Below, one piece after another: positions 32,885 through 44,915 of a stretch of DNA of 64,000 bases. This DNA comes from Myrica gale. Lineage: Eukaryota > Streptophyta > Magnoliopsida > Fagales > Myricaceae. Under the pieces are notes generated by a model. It saw nothing but the letters and a program-made list of their open reading frames with translations. It was not told where the DNA came from and searched no databases. Numbering within the stretch: the first letter of the stretch is position 1; each line of letters begins with the position of its first letter. The stretch covers positions 15,094,068 through 15,158,067 of the forward strand of contig OZ005617.1 in NCBI GenBank assembly GCA_963930655.1. Reading direction: 5' to 3'. The translations under genes were made by a program, and so were the position numbers.

Positions 32885-33400
32885 ATGGAGGAGTTGCAAT
32901 GCACCACTCAAGGTGCCATAACTCATTGCAAGAATTCAATGATTCAACACAAGTACATGGTCAGTAACCGATTGTGAATTTAATACTGTGTTAAATGACG
33001 ATTGTATATTAAATTACTGACACCGTTTAAGTTAGTGGGTTCAAATGAGTGTTGCGTTGCGTTTTGGGTGTTCAGGCAAAAGGGTAATTTCGCCCTATGT
33101 TTGTATTAATGAAAGAGACGACAACGTTTTGCTCATGTGGGTTGTCCCTGTGACCTGGCGATGAAGTGATGCCACGTGTCATCGTTGTTGACGTGGCGAA
33201 CACTGTTAAAAAGATGGACGAGGGAGTGACAGAAGGGTGTTTTCGTAAAACAAAGAATATTGAAGGACTAAAATTTTGAAAGTTGAAAGTGAATGATTAA
33301 ATTGAAAAAGTGCCCAAAACTCAGGGATTAAAATATCAATTTCCTAAATTAAAAAAAAATGAAAACTCAAAAGACTAAAATATCATTTTTCTAACCCTAA
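32885..33400. other. Unassigned spacer
   Basis: No gene. The last part (about 33260-33395) has phrases such as CTCAGGGATTAAAATATCAA that look like Mutator-type TIR sequence, without a partner. Confidence 0.4.
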
Positions 33401-33612
33401 GGGGTTGGCTTGGGTGGTCAAGACCTGAGGCCTTGGGGATGCTCCCCTGAAGTCTCAGGTTCGAATCCCTTCAAGTGCAAACAATTCATTGGGGTCACTC
33501 TCACAGTAAAGCTAGACTTACTTGGTATGTGTGGTTTGAGAGGGCTGCACGGCCCGAGATTTACCGTGATGTTGAACCCAATTCATGCGTATACTGGATC
33601 AGGTCCGTATTA
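33401..33612 (+). repeat. tRNA-derived SINE
   Basis: GGGGTTGGCTTGGGTGGTCAAGA gives an internal Pol III box A (TGGCTTGGGTGG). GGTTCGAATCC (about 33460) is a perfect box B. A tRNA-unrelated body follows with GGGCTGCACGGCCCGAGAT, a motif typical of plant SINE bodies. The 3' end and target duplication are not clear. Confidence 0.7.
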
Positions 33613-34032
33613 ATTTAGTGCAGGTGAATGGGATGCCTGAATTTCCGTCGTTATCAAATATGGGGTGCCCGTACGCGTTGGCGCGTTGGATAAATTTATT
33701 GCGAATTTGAACGTCTACAACTTTTCTCTTTGCACTATTTTTTTTTAACGAGGGAAGATACTATTCATTTCACGATATGAGAAAGCCCATTACCTAATTC
33801 TTACTCGGGTTCCAGGACCTTGGCACCTGACCCGACCCAACATTCTGTTTCATCACCGATGGATGACGCGGCAAAATCATAAAGCCAAACGGTCCTAGAC
33901 GACAAACATCCACCGTAGAAATAACTCCAGGCCCATTTCCGCCATATCGGCACGCTACACTGGCTCTCAACCTTCCCCACCTCCGAAGCCTTTAGGGAAT
34001 TATTATATGTATACGCTTTCTCCGCTTTGGAA
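33613..34032 (+). promoter_or_regulatory. Upstream region of the DJ-1 gene
   Basis: Contains a TATA-like TATTATATGT at 34001-34010. That is only about 25 bp before the first ATG (34033), so a transcript driven from it would start near or after that ATG. Other control sites are not recognised. Confidence 0.4.
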
Positions 34033-37000
34033 ATGGCATTGCGTCTTGTAGTCCCTCATTCAGCTCTCCTACGCCTCTCTCAGTTCAACAGAGTCACCTC
34101 TCTCAAGAAGCGTTGCTTCTCCGTCTCAGCAACTATGGCTTCACCTGCTCGAAAGGTTGACAATGACACTAACTGAGAAATAAAAACAGCAAATCCTCAC
34201 TACCTTCTGTTTCGTGGTCGAGAATGATTTAGATTTAAATTTCTTTTGTAGGTTTTGGTTCCGATTGCCGATGGCACTGAGCCGATGGAGGCCGTGATTG
34301 CAATCGACGTTCTGCGAAGAGCCGGGGCTGATGTTACAGTCGCTTCTGTTGAGAAGCAGCTTAGCGTTGATGCTGGCCATGGCGTCAAGATTGTCGCCGA
34401 TGCTTTGGTTTCTGATTGCGGTGACGGCGTCTTTGATCTCATCACTCTACCTGTACGATTCTCTCTCTCTCTCTCTGTCTCTCTCTCTCAAGTGTGTGTG
34501 TAGGCGCTCAGTGTTTGTGGTGCTTATCGATTCAGCTCGCTACTATGCTCGGTGGTTTCTGTTGGTTTTTTTTTTTTCTCATGCCTGGTTGTTTTGACAA
34601 GTAGATTAGTCTTTACCATCGCGGAAGCAAAATATAGCTTTCTTGATTAATTTCCCCGGGTAAGTATCCCATTTTGTGTATAAGTTTGCCACGTTGAATT
34701 GAGTGAATGCAGCAGTTGTTTTCATTGTAAGCTTTGTGCCTTTGTTATCCGGTTTGCTAGTGGAAAAAGCCTAACGAAGGGAAAACAAACTGAAAATGTT
34801 TGAACATGAATAACTACGTTATGGTTTCCGTGGGAGAAATTAATAAGTCAATAAATCTTAGCTAATGTTGTCAATTTGTAGAGTATGGGTTGCGTATTCA
34901 GGAAGTGATTAAATGCACTTTTGGCTATTTCATACAGAGAATGCCATGTTTTATTATTTGAACTTCCAAAGCTCCGTGCTCAACTTGGTTATTTTTTTCT
35001 GATGGTGATGTAGAGACCTAGTATATAGATGCCTTTCTCTATATCTTTCATTCACTCACTCAAGGTCCTTCTGATACAATTAATCGATTATTCAAATAGT
35101 TGATTTAGAGCTTCCTATAATTTTTCATTATTATCTTTATTTTGCTATAGGGAGGCATGCCAGGTGCCACCAATCTTAGAGATTGTGCTGCTCTGGAGAG
35201 CTTGGTGAAGAAGCAAGCAGCAGATGAGCGGCTTTATGCTGCAGTATGTGCTTCCCCTGCTGTGGCACTAGGTCCATGGGGTGTGCTGAAGGGCTTGAAA
35301 GTAAGTTAGCTAACAGTTTATTTTTCAGCAGTGGCATTGTATATCTTAAATGGTTATCGGTGTTGCTACTGATTTTCTTGATTATAGTTGCTTGAGTTGA
35401 AAGGTTTATGCATTTTGGCTTTGATAGGCAACCTGTTATCCATCATTTATGGAGCAATTAGTCCCTTGTGCAACTGCTGTTGAATCAAGAGTGCAAGTGG
35501 ATGGCAGAGTTGTGACAAGTCGTGGACCTGGAACTACCATGGAGTTTGCTGTTGCACTGGTTGAGCAATTGTATGGAAAAGAGAAAGCAAATGAAGTTTC
35601 TGGGCCACTGGTATTTCCATTTTTCTCTAGTGCAATATTTTTTCTTAGTAAATTTCCCTTCCTTTCTCCTTCTATAGCAATGGTAATGCAAGTAGTCAAA
35701 ACAGTAGCTAACTGAAGTTTGATATGCTCCTCATACAAGTAATCATGACAGGACTTAACGGCATGTCATAAATATATGTCTAGATAGTTGCATTAGCTGC
35801 TTTTCTTCCTTCTTCTGGGTTTGAACATTAGAGAGATTGATTGGTGTTGCTGGAATATCTGCCTGTTCTCTTGTTGTGTTGGAATTGAGAGGTAGGACGA
35901 GTAATACCCTTCTGAGTTTAAAGGGAAAAGATATTGAAGAGCCTGCAGGCAATATCATCTGAAGGAAAAAGAAATGACTAAAAAGCTTCTTGAGGAAGCT
36001 GACTGACAGGGTTTCTTCAGGCAAGTAACTTTTGGTGGAGGATGTTGAGACTTTGAATGCCATTAGCAACTTGTGGTCTACAATAGTTGACTCTATGCTG
36101 AAGGGAAATATTCTTGTCCGAATTGGGTAAAAAATCTGCTTGAAAGAAAAATGCTAATGATTAGTACGTACACCTCATGATTTTGATATATATATCAACT
36201 TTTGAAACCAGACACAGCAATGGAGAACGTAATCTATTTAAGGTTGAGAGGAAAGACCATGTTAGATTGTTGTGGATGAAATACTCTCCGATGATGTTTT
36301 CTGGATAAGTAGATTATTGAAGGACTAGAAGACTGAAGACTAGTGGAATGGAGTCTTGAGTATTATTGGTGTTTCTGTTACATTTCTGTGGATGAGGGAT
36401 CCCTTTTGCTTTGTGCTTATTCTAACGATTTCTTTACTCATCAGAGAAGAAACTACATTTTTTGGAGTAAAAGAAAGCCTGGAACATTAGAGTTGCACAA
36501 TTGAAAGCTATCTTTGAGTTAGCTCTATGGCAGGCTAGGTTTTTAGCTTTGCCAACGCTCAATCCTATTGTTTCTGTTGCTAGATTATCGGTCCAAAGAA
36601 TTTGTGTTTTCAAGCTCCATGAGTAGTTGGATTTCTGTGTTCCAGTTTGTTATCCATGGAAGATCCTATAAGGTTGATATAGCTGCATTTTGATGATGCT
36701 AGAAAGTTTGAATTTGTGATCTAGTAAAACATATTGAGGAAGATACTTATATTGACATTGTTGAGTCCTTCTGGACCACTCGCTATGTAAGGCTCCAATA
36801 AGCCCATTCTGTCATCCTTGAAGTAAGCCGGTTCATTTAAGTGTGACTTGTGGTCTGTAATTCAATCATTGATCTTTATACTGCTCCTGTGGGAATGAAA
36901 TTGCTTCCTATGTTTCCACCCTTTTCTTTTGGCCGCAAATTACTTGGTAAAACAGCATCCGTCTGGAAAATACAAGGTGCTTCTACATGTTCAGTTGTTG

Positions 37001-38905
37001 TATATTCATTCTTCGGGGTTTTTATATACTTGTAAATTTGGTTCTTTTTGACACTATGATTACTGGGACCCTTTCCTTGATTGGTATCATCATTGTCTCG
37101 GACTCAGGTTATGCGTTCCAACCATGGGGAGGAATATACAATAAGAGAGCTAAATCCAGTGGAGTGGACATTTAACAATTGCCCCAAGGTAAGGGTTTTG
37201 CCCTGATCTATTTCTTTCTCAGTTGTTGTTTGGCTAGTCTCAACATTATTTGTTTCAATCTCTTGAGATTATATTAAGGCATATTCGTTAAAAATCTCAG
37301 AATCAAGCATGAGGTGAATTACATTATATATGAATTGATTGGCTCCAGTCACTTCTTTCTTGGTGCTTGGGTCCAGTAACTTTGATCTATGAATTGCTTG
37401 GCTCCAGTTTGATAATATATGGGGCCAGTTATGTGTTGAAAATAATTTCTAGGTATCACCCTCTTCAGCTTTGGATGCCCAGATATTTTTTAACATAGCA
37501 GTAACACTCTGCATCACAAGAGAAGCTGAGTTATGTTCTGTGACATCTTATTAATTTAAGTGTCCTTTTTCTGTGGTATTTACATTGTCCTTTGAATATC
37601 AATTTGATTGTATTACCCTTCAAATAATCTAAGAGATCAATTTTGTTCCTTTGGACATAATAATTAGGGTTGTCATCCTCCCATGCACTTTCAACTTAGC
37701 AGTTAACTATGTGTGGTACGTGCCCTGCTGTGGTTGTTTGATGTTTTCATAGTGTTAAAGAGAGACTTCTGAAAGCATTTCTGGTGGTGATTTGTGATTT
37801 CCCATATGCTGTCTTCCTGAAAAGTTATGATGTGGCTTATTACTTGCACTTTCTCTTCTTTTTCCTTTTCTTTTTAATGATATTGTTGGTAAGAATATAT
37901 TTCAGAGTGTTATTGCTGTTTGCATTTCCTTTCCTTTGTAGATTCTTGTACCTATTGCTAATGGCACTGAGGAAATGGAAGCTGTGATGATCATTGATAT
38001 TCTTAGGCGAGCCAAAGCCAATGTTGTAGTAGCCTCTGTTGAGAATGAACTAGAAATTCTGGCCTCTCGCAAGGTTAAACTGGTGGCAGATGTGCTCCTT
38101 GATGATGCTGCTAATCTTTCGTTTGACCTAATAGTATTGCCAGTAAGTTGGGGGGGGGGGGGGGGGGGAGCCTGCTACTTAGCCATTAAAAATTAGATGG
38201 CATGACTGCATTTGCTTTTAATATGCCAGGGTGGACTTGGTGGTGCTCAAGCGTTTGCAAACTCAGAGAAACTAGTGGACCTTCTAAAGAAGCAGAGGGA
38301 AATAAATAAACCTTATGGAGCAATATGCGCATCCCCAGCTTTGGTCTTGGAGCCCCATGGTTTACTCAAGGTATTGTCTTTAACAACCTGATATTATCTC
38401 ATGTAATTCAGTTTGGAGTAACATCTAATGCATTACAATGTTTAGAAGCAAATTGCTTACTTGAATTGGTGCTGCTTTGTGGACTGCAAAACCCAAATTT
38501 ATGCGAGACATTATTTCCATATATTGTCAATGGATTTCTTCTAATCTATACTCTGATTACTGTATGCTTTTAATTAAATATTCCCCAATTATATTGCATG
38601 TGATATCAAAGAGTTCTTGAATTTTGTGACAAATTTTTTTCCCTTTAATATTGTCTGCTTTTTGGTGGCTCCGGTTGACTTGTATTCCTGTCAGCCAGGG
38701 TAAAAAGGCTACAGGTTTTCCTGCAATGTGCAACAAGCTCTCAGATCAGAGTGAAGTTGAAAACAGGGTTGTGGTTGATGGCACTCTCATCACTAGCAGA
38801 GGTCCAGGAACTTCCATGGAGTTTGCACTTGCAATTGTGGAGAAAATGTTCGGGTGCGTGAAAGCACTAGAGCTTGCAAAGACGATGCTTTTCGTTTACC
38901 CGTAG
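34033..38905 (+). CDS. DJ-1/PfpI family protein with two tandem domains, 428 aa, eight exons
   Basis: Exons: 34033-34155, 34252-34452, 35151-35300, 35428-35610, 37108-37188, 37942-38142, 38230-38370, 38699-38905 (stop TAG). All introns are GT-AG and the frame holds throughout. The layout matches the plant DJ-1 homologues (Arabidopsis DJ1A/DJ1B), which have two fused DJ-1 domains. Domain 1 (about 42-235) has the conserved Glu in [10 protein letters not shown] (about 51) and the nucleophile-elbow Cys in [13 protein letters not shown] (about 141). Domain 2 (about 247-425) has NGTEEMEA (Glu about 256) and [13 protein letters not shown] (Cys about 346). Both keep SRGPGT(T/S)MEFA. Family roles proposed elsewhere are glyoxalase, deglycase or redox protection; the reaction here is inferred. 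Residues 1-34 are basic and Ser-rich, like an organelle transit peptide. An in-frame Met35 (34135) could start a cytosolic form. Confidence 0.95.
34455..34495. repeat. CT microsatellite in DJ-1 intron 2
   Basis: CT repeat with one GT interruption, starting a few bases after the splice donor at 34453. Confidence 0.9.
38150..38168. repeat. Run of 19 G in DJ-1 intron 6
   Basis: Uninterrupted G tract beginning 8 bases into the intron (donor GTAAGTTG at 38143). The true length is uncertain, as homopolymers are often miscounted. Confidence 0.9.
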
Positions 38906-39299
38906 ACAGAGAAATGGTGAGTTGAATTCATGTGTATGTGAGTTCATTTTGTGCGATATACGATGTTATTGTGAATAAATAAATGAGTTATAAATTGAAA
39001 GAACTAGCCAGGATGAGCCCCGTTGTTAGTTTCTATCATGTTGTTCTCCTAAAGAAGTTTATGAATAGAGAAATGTTATCATCCCGACGCTGTTTTTTGC
39101 AATCCATTCACAACGGAATCTTCGTTTTTTCTGACTTTACTACTAGTAAATCTGTAGGTGATGTCCAGAATTAACGGCAAAGATTGTGGGATCTTTTGGA
39201 TGGGCTTTTCTTCGTGGCTTATACATTTTCGGCTCCGTCCTGGTCCTCCTTGATGGAAAGACCCATGCCTTGTCCTTGTTTCAGTTTTACTTTGTTTTG
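38906..39299 (+). other. 3' flank of the DJ-1 gene
   Basis: Probable 3' UTR. AATAAATAAATGAG at about 38974 is a plausible polyadenylation signal. No other gene seen. Confidence 0.5.
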
Positions 39300-39304
39300 C
39301 CTCA

Positions 39305-39794
39305 TGTAATGGATTTCGATAAGGTTTGAAGATTCACATCTTGAAAAATCGGCTTGCTAGGTGCAAGTTTATATAAAATCATATAAGATATTTCCTAACC
39401 AATGTGAGATTGTTACATACTCCCACCATTTTAAGACCAACTTCCACGTTGTGTCTAGCACTATAGGGCTTTTATTCACCGGACTGGGGCCGTATCCGTA
39501 CTATCGAATCTAAAGCCGACCACTATATAGGCGCGGTGGCAGAGTAGCACAGGAGCTCACAATCGGTTATGATACCATTTGTAATGGACCTACATAAGGT
39601 TTGGAGATTTACACCTTTGAAAACTGGCTAATGTAACAGTCTCATATTGGTTATGATTTCAAAGGCTAATGTTACAGTCTCATATTGGTTATGAAACATC
39701 TAGGTTGTCTTCATATAAGTTTGGAGGTACCTCTACCTGGTAAGTCGATTTTTCAAGGATGTGAATCTCTAAGCCTTAATGTGGGTTCGTTACA
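39305..39794 (-). mobile_element. TRIM (miniature LTR retrotransposon) with one LTR copy inverted
   Basis: Flanked by an exact 5-bp duplication CCTCA (39300-39304, 39795-39799). On the minus strand the 3' LTR is 39417-39305 (113 bp, TGTAACAATCTCAC to TCCATTACA), preceded by a polypurine-like AATGGTGGGAGTA (reverse of about 39418-39430). The other side has the complement of the tRNA-Met primer site (TGATACCATT, 39570-39579) directly next to LTR sequence starting at 39580. That LTR is cut short after about 52 bp. It is followed by a full LTR copy in the opposite direction (39670-39794), then the duplication. No coding capacity, as expected for TRIMs. Confidence 0.85.
39632..39696. repeat. 38-bp tandem repeat at the TRIM inversion joint
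   Basis: TG(T)(A/T)ACAGTCTCATATTGGTT is present at 39632 and again at 39670. It duplicates the first part of the inverted LTR at the rearrangement joint. Confidence 0.8.
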
Positions 39795-39799
39795 CCTCA

Positions 39800-40467
39800 T
39801 AACTTTCCCATCATGGTACTGTTTCGTGAACATTATCATATTGTTGACTCTAGTACAATGGTTTCAAGATGGCTTCTTTTGTCCTGTGAAGAAGTTCAAA
39901 AATCTTCGTCGCTGATGATAGTGAAGCCTCTTCTTTTGTTTCTTCTGCTTCTTCCTACTTGAAACGAACTGCTTTCCGAGCTACAATTTGGTTTTCCCTT
40001 TACTGGGTTACCATCATTTTTAGCTTATAGCACTTTCAGGTTCCAAGTGAGCATACCTACCTTTTCAATTAGTATTATGCAACTTAATGTAATGGAAATT
40101 GAAGATATGTTAAAGAAACAAGAGAACTGTGCATAAAATTGTCTTGAACAAGCTGATTCTACACACAAAGACACGACAAGACGAGACATTGGAACAATTG
40201 CATGCGGTTTTTGGTGAATCATGTATCAGCTGTGAACTTCAGTTGGCAAGTCCTGAGTATGAATGTCATCAGGGAGTTTCTTCTCTTTCTCCTGCAGTGG
40301 CCGAAGCATTATTTAGATGTGAGTTATTGGACAGGGAAATCCGGTCTCAAGCTCTTAGCCCAGATATGGCAATATTGATCTTTCTCTAAAGATCCAAATC
40401 CTAGAAGCCCCAAATACCCGTCAATGAAAAAGAGCTAGTTTGGCCCCTTCTCCAAAAGTTCTGGTAA
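39800..40467. other. Spacer and possible LINE 5' leader
   Basis: No gene recognised. The last part may belong to the LINE 5' UTR; the LINE 5' end is not marked by any repeat I can see. Confidence 0.35.
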
Positions 40468-42342
40468 ATGGCGTTTGTTCGTAGTCCATCGATAGAAGCT
40501 AAGTCTCTTCAGTTTTCGGTTAGGTCGTCTGGCATCGTTTCTATTACAGAGCGGAGTACGAAGTCTCAGAGTACGATTCGTTTCGGTAGATACGGGGTGA
40601 TTTGGTTGGCGAATGTGTTTGGAAAACTGGTGGATTCTAAGGAGGTCAAAGATTTTTCAGAGAAATTCAATGAGTCTTCGCGTGCGTTCTTGGCTCAGCA
40701 ATGCTCCAATAAGAATGTCAGTTACATGGTCCTTGATGAATTTGGAGATAGACGTAGACGAGGGGCTGTGATAATTCCTGAGGGGAAAATGAGGAGTGGG
40801 TGGCAGGCGTTTGCTTTAGTTTGTGAAGAGCTGATCTCAGTCCTTGGCGAACTCAGGCATAGAAGGGTGAGTTCTGGTGGCTCGGAGATCAGGCAGGGAA
40901 CTTCTTTCACTCAGATGGTTCATGCCAGTACACCGGCGAAGAAGGTGGCAGTAGATACAGTGGCTCGAGGAAATCAATTAGGCGCTGGCAAAAAGATTAT
41001 GCAGCCGACTATTGGAGTCCCAATGTTGCCGCATGCAGACTCGGGTCAGAGACTTACATCTTCCAATAGCAATGACGTGATGGGAGCACCTGCTGCGACG
41101 ACAGGGGATGTAAACGTGTTTTGGGAGCATTTAATACGTATTAAATGTGAGCTGGAGTGTTTCATTGAGCTTGCTAAAAGAAAGAAAGTGAAGGTGGGGC
41201 CCTGGAATCCACTGTATTGTGCGATCTGTGGATTTAGGCTCGATTCTTTGAAGGTTGACAAAGGCCAGGTTCTTCCTAATGGTCTAGGCTCGTTCGGTTA
41301 TTTAAATGAGGGGAATGTGGTACAAGATATGGCCCTTGGGACCATTTCTCCAGCTTGTGTCGTTAGCCCATCTTCCCAGAGTGATTTGTGGTGTGACTTC
41401 GAGCATGCATCTGCTTTAACGTCGCATGGGTTGGGCGTCGCTGGACAGATACTAGCCGAGACTGAAGTGGGCTTCTCGGAGGAGGGACATATGACACTGG
41501 CGAAGGGGGAAAGTGTTCCGGTGAGTTCTATCGTGGTCGTGAAGGCTTTGGGACATGGTAGGTTGTCGTCGGCCATGGAGGAGCCTGTCGCTCACATCTA
41601 CTCTGGCGCTTTGGAGGTCCGTCAGCCAGCCCAGTTTGATTCAGCAATTTCTGTGGAAGATGTCAGGGGTTTTATGGGTGGTGGGGCTGCTCCGATTGTT
41701 GTGGGCTTGGGGACTTCGGCGCATTCTAAGGTGAAGGAGGTGGGCTACATAGAGGCAGGATCGCCAGTACTGGGTTTTTGCAGTCGAAGCCTAGGGAGGC
41801 TTAATTGAAGGGTTGTGTGCCCTTTGTTAAGGCTGTCGTGACAGCAAAGGGAGGTAAGGATGTTGGTGTTGTCGCGGGAACATGTGATGCTTGTATTTCT
41901 TTGCAATTAAAGGGGACCGAAAATATTACTTGGGATGTTGATGGAGTCTTCGGTCGAGAGGGGAGGTACTGTGGGAGAAAAGGGTCTTGTTGGAAGGATT
42001 TCAGCACCCCTGGTAGAGCCTTATTCGCTCCAGCAATCCATAGACAGTGACATTGTTGTACGGTCTTGGGATGAGATCTTTGTTGACTCTTCGTCCAGGG
42101 AAGATAAGATGATTCTTTGTGAGAGTAAGGAGAATGTTATAGTTGTTGAGCCTCTAAGGATGCTTTTGCCATCAGAGGAGATTGTGAAGGATGATGGCTC
42201 GACTGCTCCTTCTAGTTGGGCCCTTAATATGGTGTCTTCCTTCAGGCATCTGGTAGGGGTTTCATGTGAGGGGTATGAAAGAGATCTTATGAATATGTTT
42301 GCTGCTTTAGAGAAAGATAGAGGGAGAGTGTTGGGAAATTAG
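40468..42342 (+). pseudogene. LINE (L1-type) ORF1
   Basis: A 446-codon frame is open from ATG 40468 to the stop at 41806-41808. ORF1-like coding then continues in other frames (41805-42050, 41935-42342), so at least one frameshift is inferred. The N-terminal part (SLQFSVRSSGIVSITERSTKSQ, with IWLANVFGKLV and the basic DRRRRGAVIIPEGKMRSGW) is a module I recognise from hypothetical proteins encoded just upstream of L1-type ORF2 in plants. I cannot name a formal domain. A CAICGFRLDSL pair at about 41220 is not a full CCHC knuckle. The presumed role is RNA binding in the LINE ribonucleoprotein, from position before ORF2 only. Confidence 0.6.
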
Positions 42343-42471
42343 TGGCAAAGTTAGGTGACAAAATGGTGAGGGAGCTTAGGGCTTTGGAATCTTCTATGAA
42401 TTATGATGTTAGGGGCTTAAGCTCTAGGAGATGTAGGATTTTGGGGAGAGCTGCTGATAATGTCTTATGAA

Positions 42472-44915
42472 GCCTAAAATTATCAGTTGGAATGTGAGGG
42501 GTTTGAATGATATGGTAAAATGCAAAGGAGGGGGAACTTGTTGAGAGGGTGGAAGGCGGATTTAGTTTTTCTTCAGGAGACTAAGGTTCGTTTGTGTCTA
42601 GGGCCTTAGTGAGACGTTTATGGGGTGGGTCTCATGTGCATTGATTTAGTTTGGAGGCTGATGGAGCTTTGGGTGGCATTTTAGTTCTGTGGGATTCCAG
42701 GGTGTTGGAAATGGTTGAGTCTTGTGTCGGCTCCTACTCTATTTCGATGTTATTCAAGAATGTCGAGGATGGTTTTATGTGGATTTTTCTAGTGTTTATG
42801 GTCCGCATGATGAGAGTAGTATGAGGTTGTTGTGGGATGAGCTGGTAGGGATCTATTCATTATAGAGTTTCCCTTGGTGTATTGGGGGGTGATTTTAATG
42901 TCACTCGTTTTGCGAGTGAGAGGTCGGGTCTTGGGGGCAATAGACGTGCTATGATGGAGTTTTCGAATTTCATTGAGGAGTGTGAGTTGGTGGATCTTGC
43001 GATGGCTGGGGGGTTGTATACGTGGTCTAATGGTCAGAACTCTCAATCGTGGTCTAGGATTGATCGTTTCCTGGTTAGTTCTTGTTGGGAGTCTGTGTAT
43101 CTTGAGTTGATTTATATAAGGCTGCCTAGATTGTATTCGGATCATTTTTCGCTCTTGTTAGAGGGTGCAAGGTTAGGGGGTGTCAAAAAAACCTTTTCAT
43201 TTTGAGAACAATGGCTTAATGTGGATGAGTTTGTGAAGAAGGTTAAGGAGTGGTGGCAGAGTTATGATTTTAGAGGTCTCCGAGCTTTGTACTTAATCTG
43301 AAGCTCAAAGCCTTGAAGAAGGATTTGAAAGTTTGGAATAAGGAGGTATTTGGGGACTTTAACTTTCGTAAAGCGGAGTTGTTACATGAGCTTTCTTCTT
43401 TGGATGTTCTAGATGAGGGGGGTTTTCTTGATGAGGAGGGGCATGAGAGAAGGTTGTCGGTTTCTAGAGAGTTAGACCATTTGATTGAGTTGGAGGCAGA
43501 AGTCTAGGATGTTATGGCTGAAGGAGAGAGATCGTTGCACCAAGTTCTTCCATAGAATTGCCAACTCTAATCGGAGAGCTAATTGTATTTCTAGTTTACA
43601 TATGGAGGGAGATGTTGTGGACGACCCTTCGGTGATTTCTGATGCAATCATTAGCTATTACTCTTCGTTGTATATGGAGTCATTTCAGTGGAGCCATTCT
43701 TTGGATGGGATGGAAGTTGACTCTATTTCTAAAGATGAAGCGGAGTGGATGGAGATGCCTTTTGAGGAGGAGGTGACCTATGTGGTGAGGAGTTTGAATG
43801 GAGATAAGGCACTTGGCCCGGACGGTTTCTCTCTTGCGTTCTTTCAATCTTGTTGGGATATTGTGAAGATGGATGTCTTGTTGATGTTTGATGAGTTTGC
43901 TATGGAGGGGATATTTGTTAGAAGCTTGAATGATTCTTTTATTGTCCTTATCCCTAAGATTTCGAGGGCTGTTGAGCTTAAGGATTTTAGACCCATTAGG
44001 CTCGTGGGAGGCGTGTATAAGTATCTTGCTAAGGTTCTTGTGAATAGGTTGAAGAGTGTGCTTGACAAGATTATTTCTCCTTCACAAAATGCTTTTGTGA
44101 AGGGTAGGCAAATTCTGGACTCAATGCTTGTGGCGAATGAAAGTATTGACTCCAAAATGAGGATGGGCAACATAGGTTTGATTTGCAAGTTAGATGTTCA
44201 AAAAGCGTATGATTATGTGAATTGGAATTTCCTTATGTATATTCTTCGGAGGTGCCATTTTGGAGAGAGATGGTGTAGGTGGATTTTCTATTGCATTTCG
44301 ACTGTGAAATTTTCGATGATAGTTAATGAGGTCTCCTTAAGGTTTTTTTAGTAGCTCTCATGGGTTGTGCCAAGGTGATTCCGTTTCTCCCCTTTTGTTT
44401 GTCATTGTGATTGAGGCTTTTAGTCGTATGATGGGGAGGGTGGCTCTGCATGGTGTTATTGAGGGGTTTAAGGTTGGTTGGGGCTGGGATGGTGGGGTTT
44501 CTATTTCGCATCTCCTTTTTGCTGATGATACTCTTGTGATGTGTGAGGTGGATGAGAGTTAGAACCGTAGTATTAGATGTCTTTTACTGTGTTTTGAGGC
44601 GGTATCGGGTTTAAAGATCAACTTAGCCAAATATGAGGTAATTCCTATTGGTAGGGTGGAGAATGTGAGGGAGTTGACGGGTATTTTGGGGTGCAGAATT
44701 TCTTCTTTGCCTATTAATTACCTTGGCTTACCGTTGGGTGCTACTTTAAAAATATCCAAATTTGGGGTGAGATCCTTGAGAAGATGGAGAAAAGGTTGGC
44801 TAGTTAGAAGCGTATGTATCTCTCTAAGGGTAGGAGATTAACTCTTATTAAATCTACACTCTCATGCCTCTCGACTTATTTTCTTTCATTGTTTCCTAAG
44901 TCGGTGGATTAGGAT
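42472..44915 (+). pseudogene. LINE (L1-type) ORF2: endonuclease and reverse transcriptase, many breaks
   Basis: Starts at about 42472 with MKPKIISWNVRGLND, the usual opening of the plant LINE endonuclease. Further endonuclease motifs are LVFLQETK (about 42565), GGDFNVTRF (about 42885) and SDHFSLLL (about 43138). Reverse transcriptase motifs follow: NGDKALGPDGFS (about 43800), LKDFRPIRLVGGVYKYLAKVLVNRL, SPSQNAFVKGRQILD, CKLDVQKAYDYVNW (about 44185), CQGDSVSPLLFV and the catalytic FADDTL (about 44518). LPINYLGLPLGA marks the RT thumb. Several frameshifts and stops (for example at 43206, 44351 and 44560) inactivate it. The match is lost at about 44910, where unrelated sequence begins. Confidence 0.92.
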
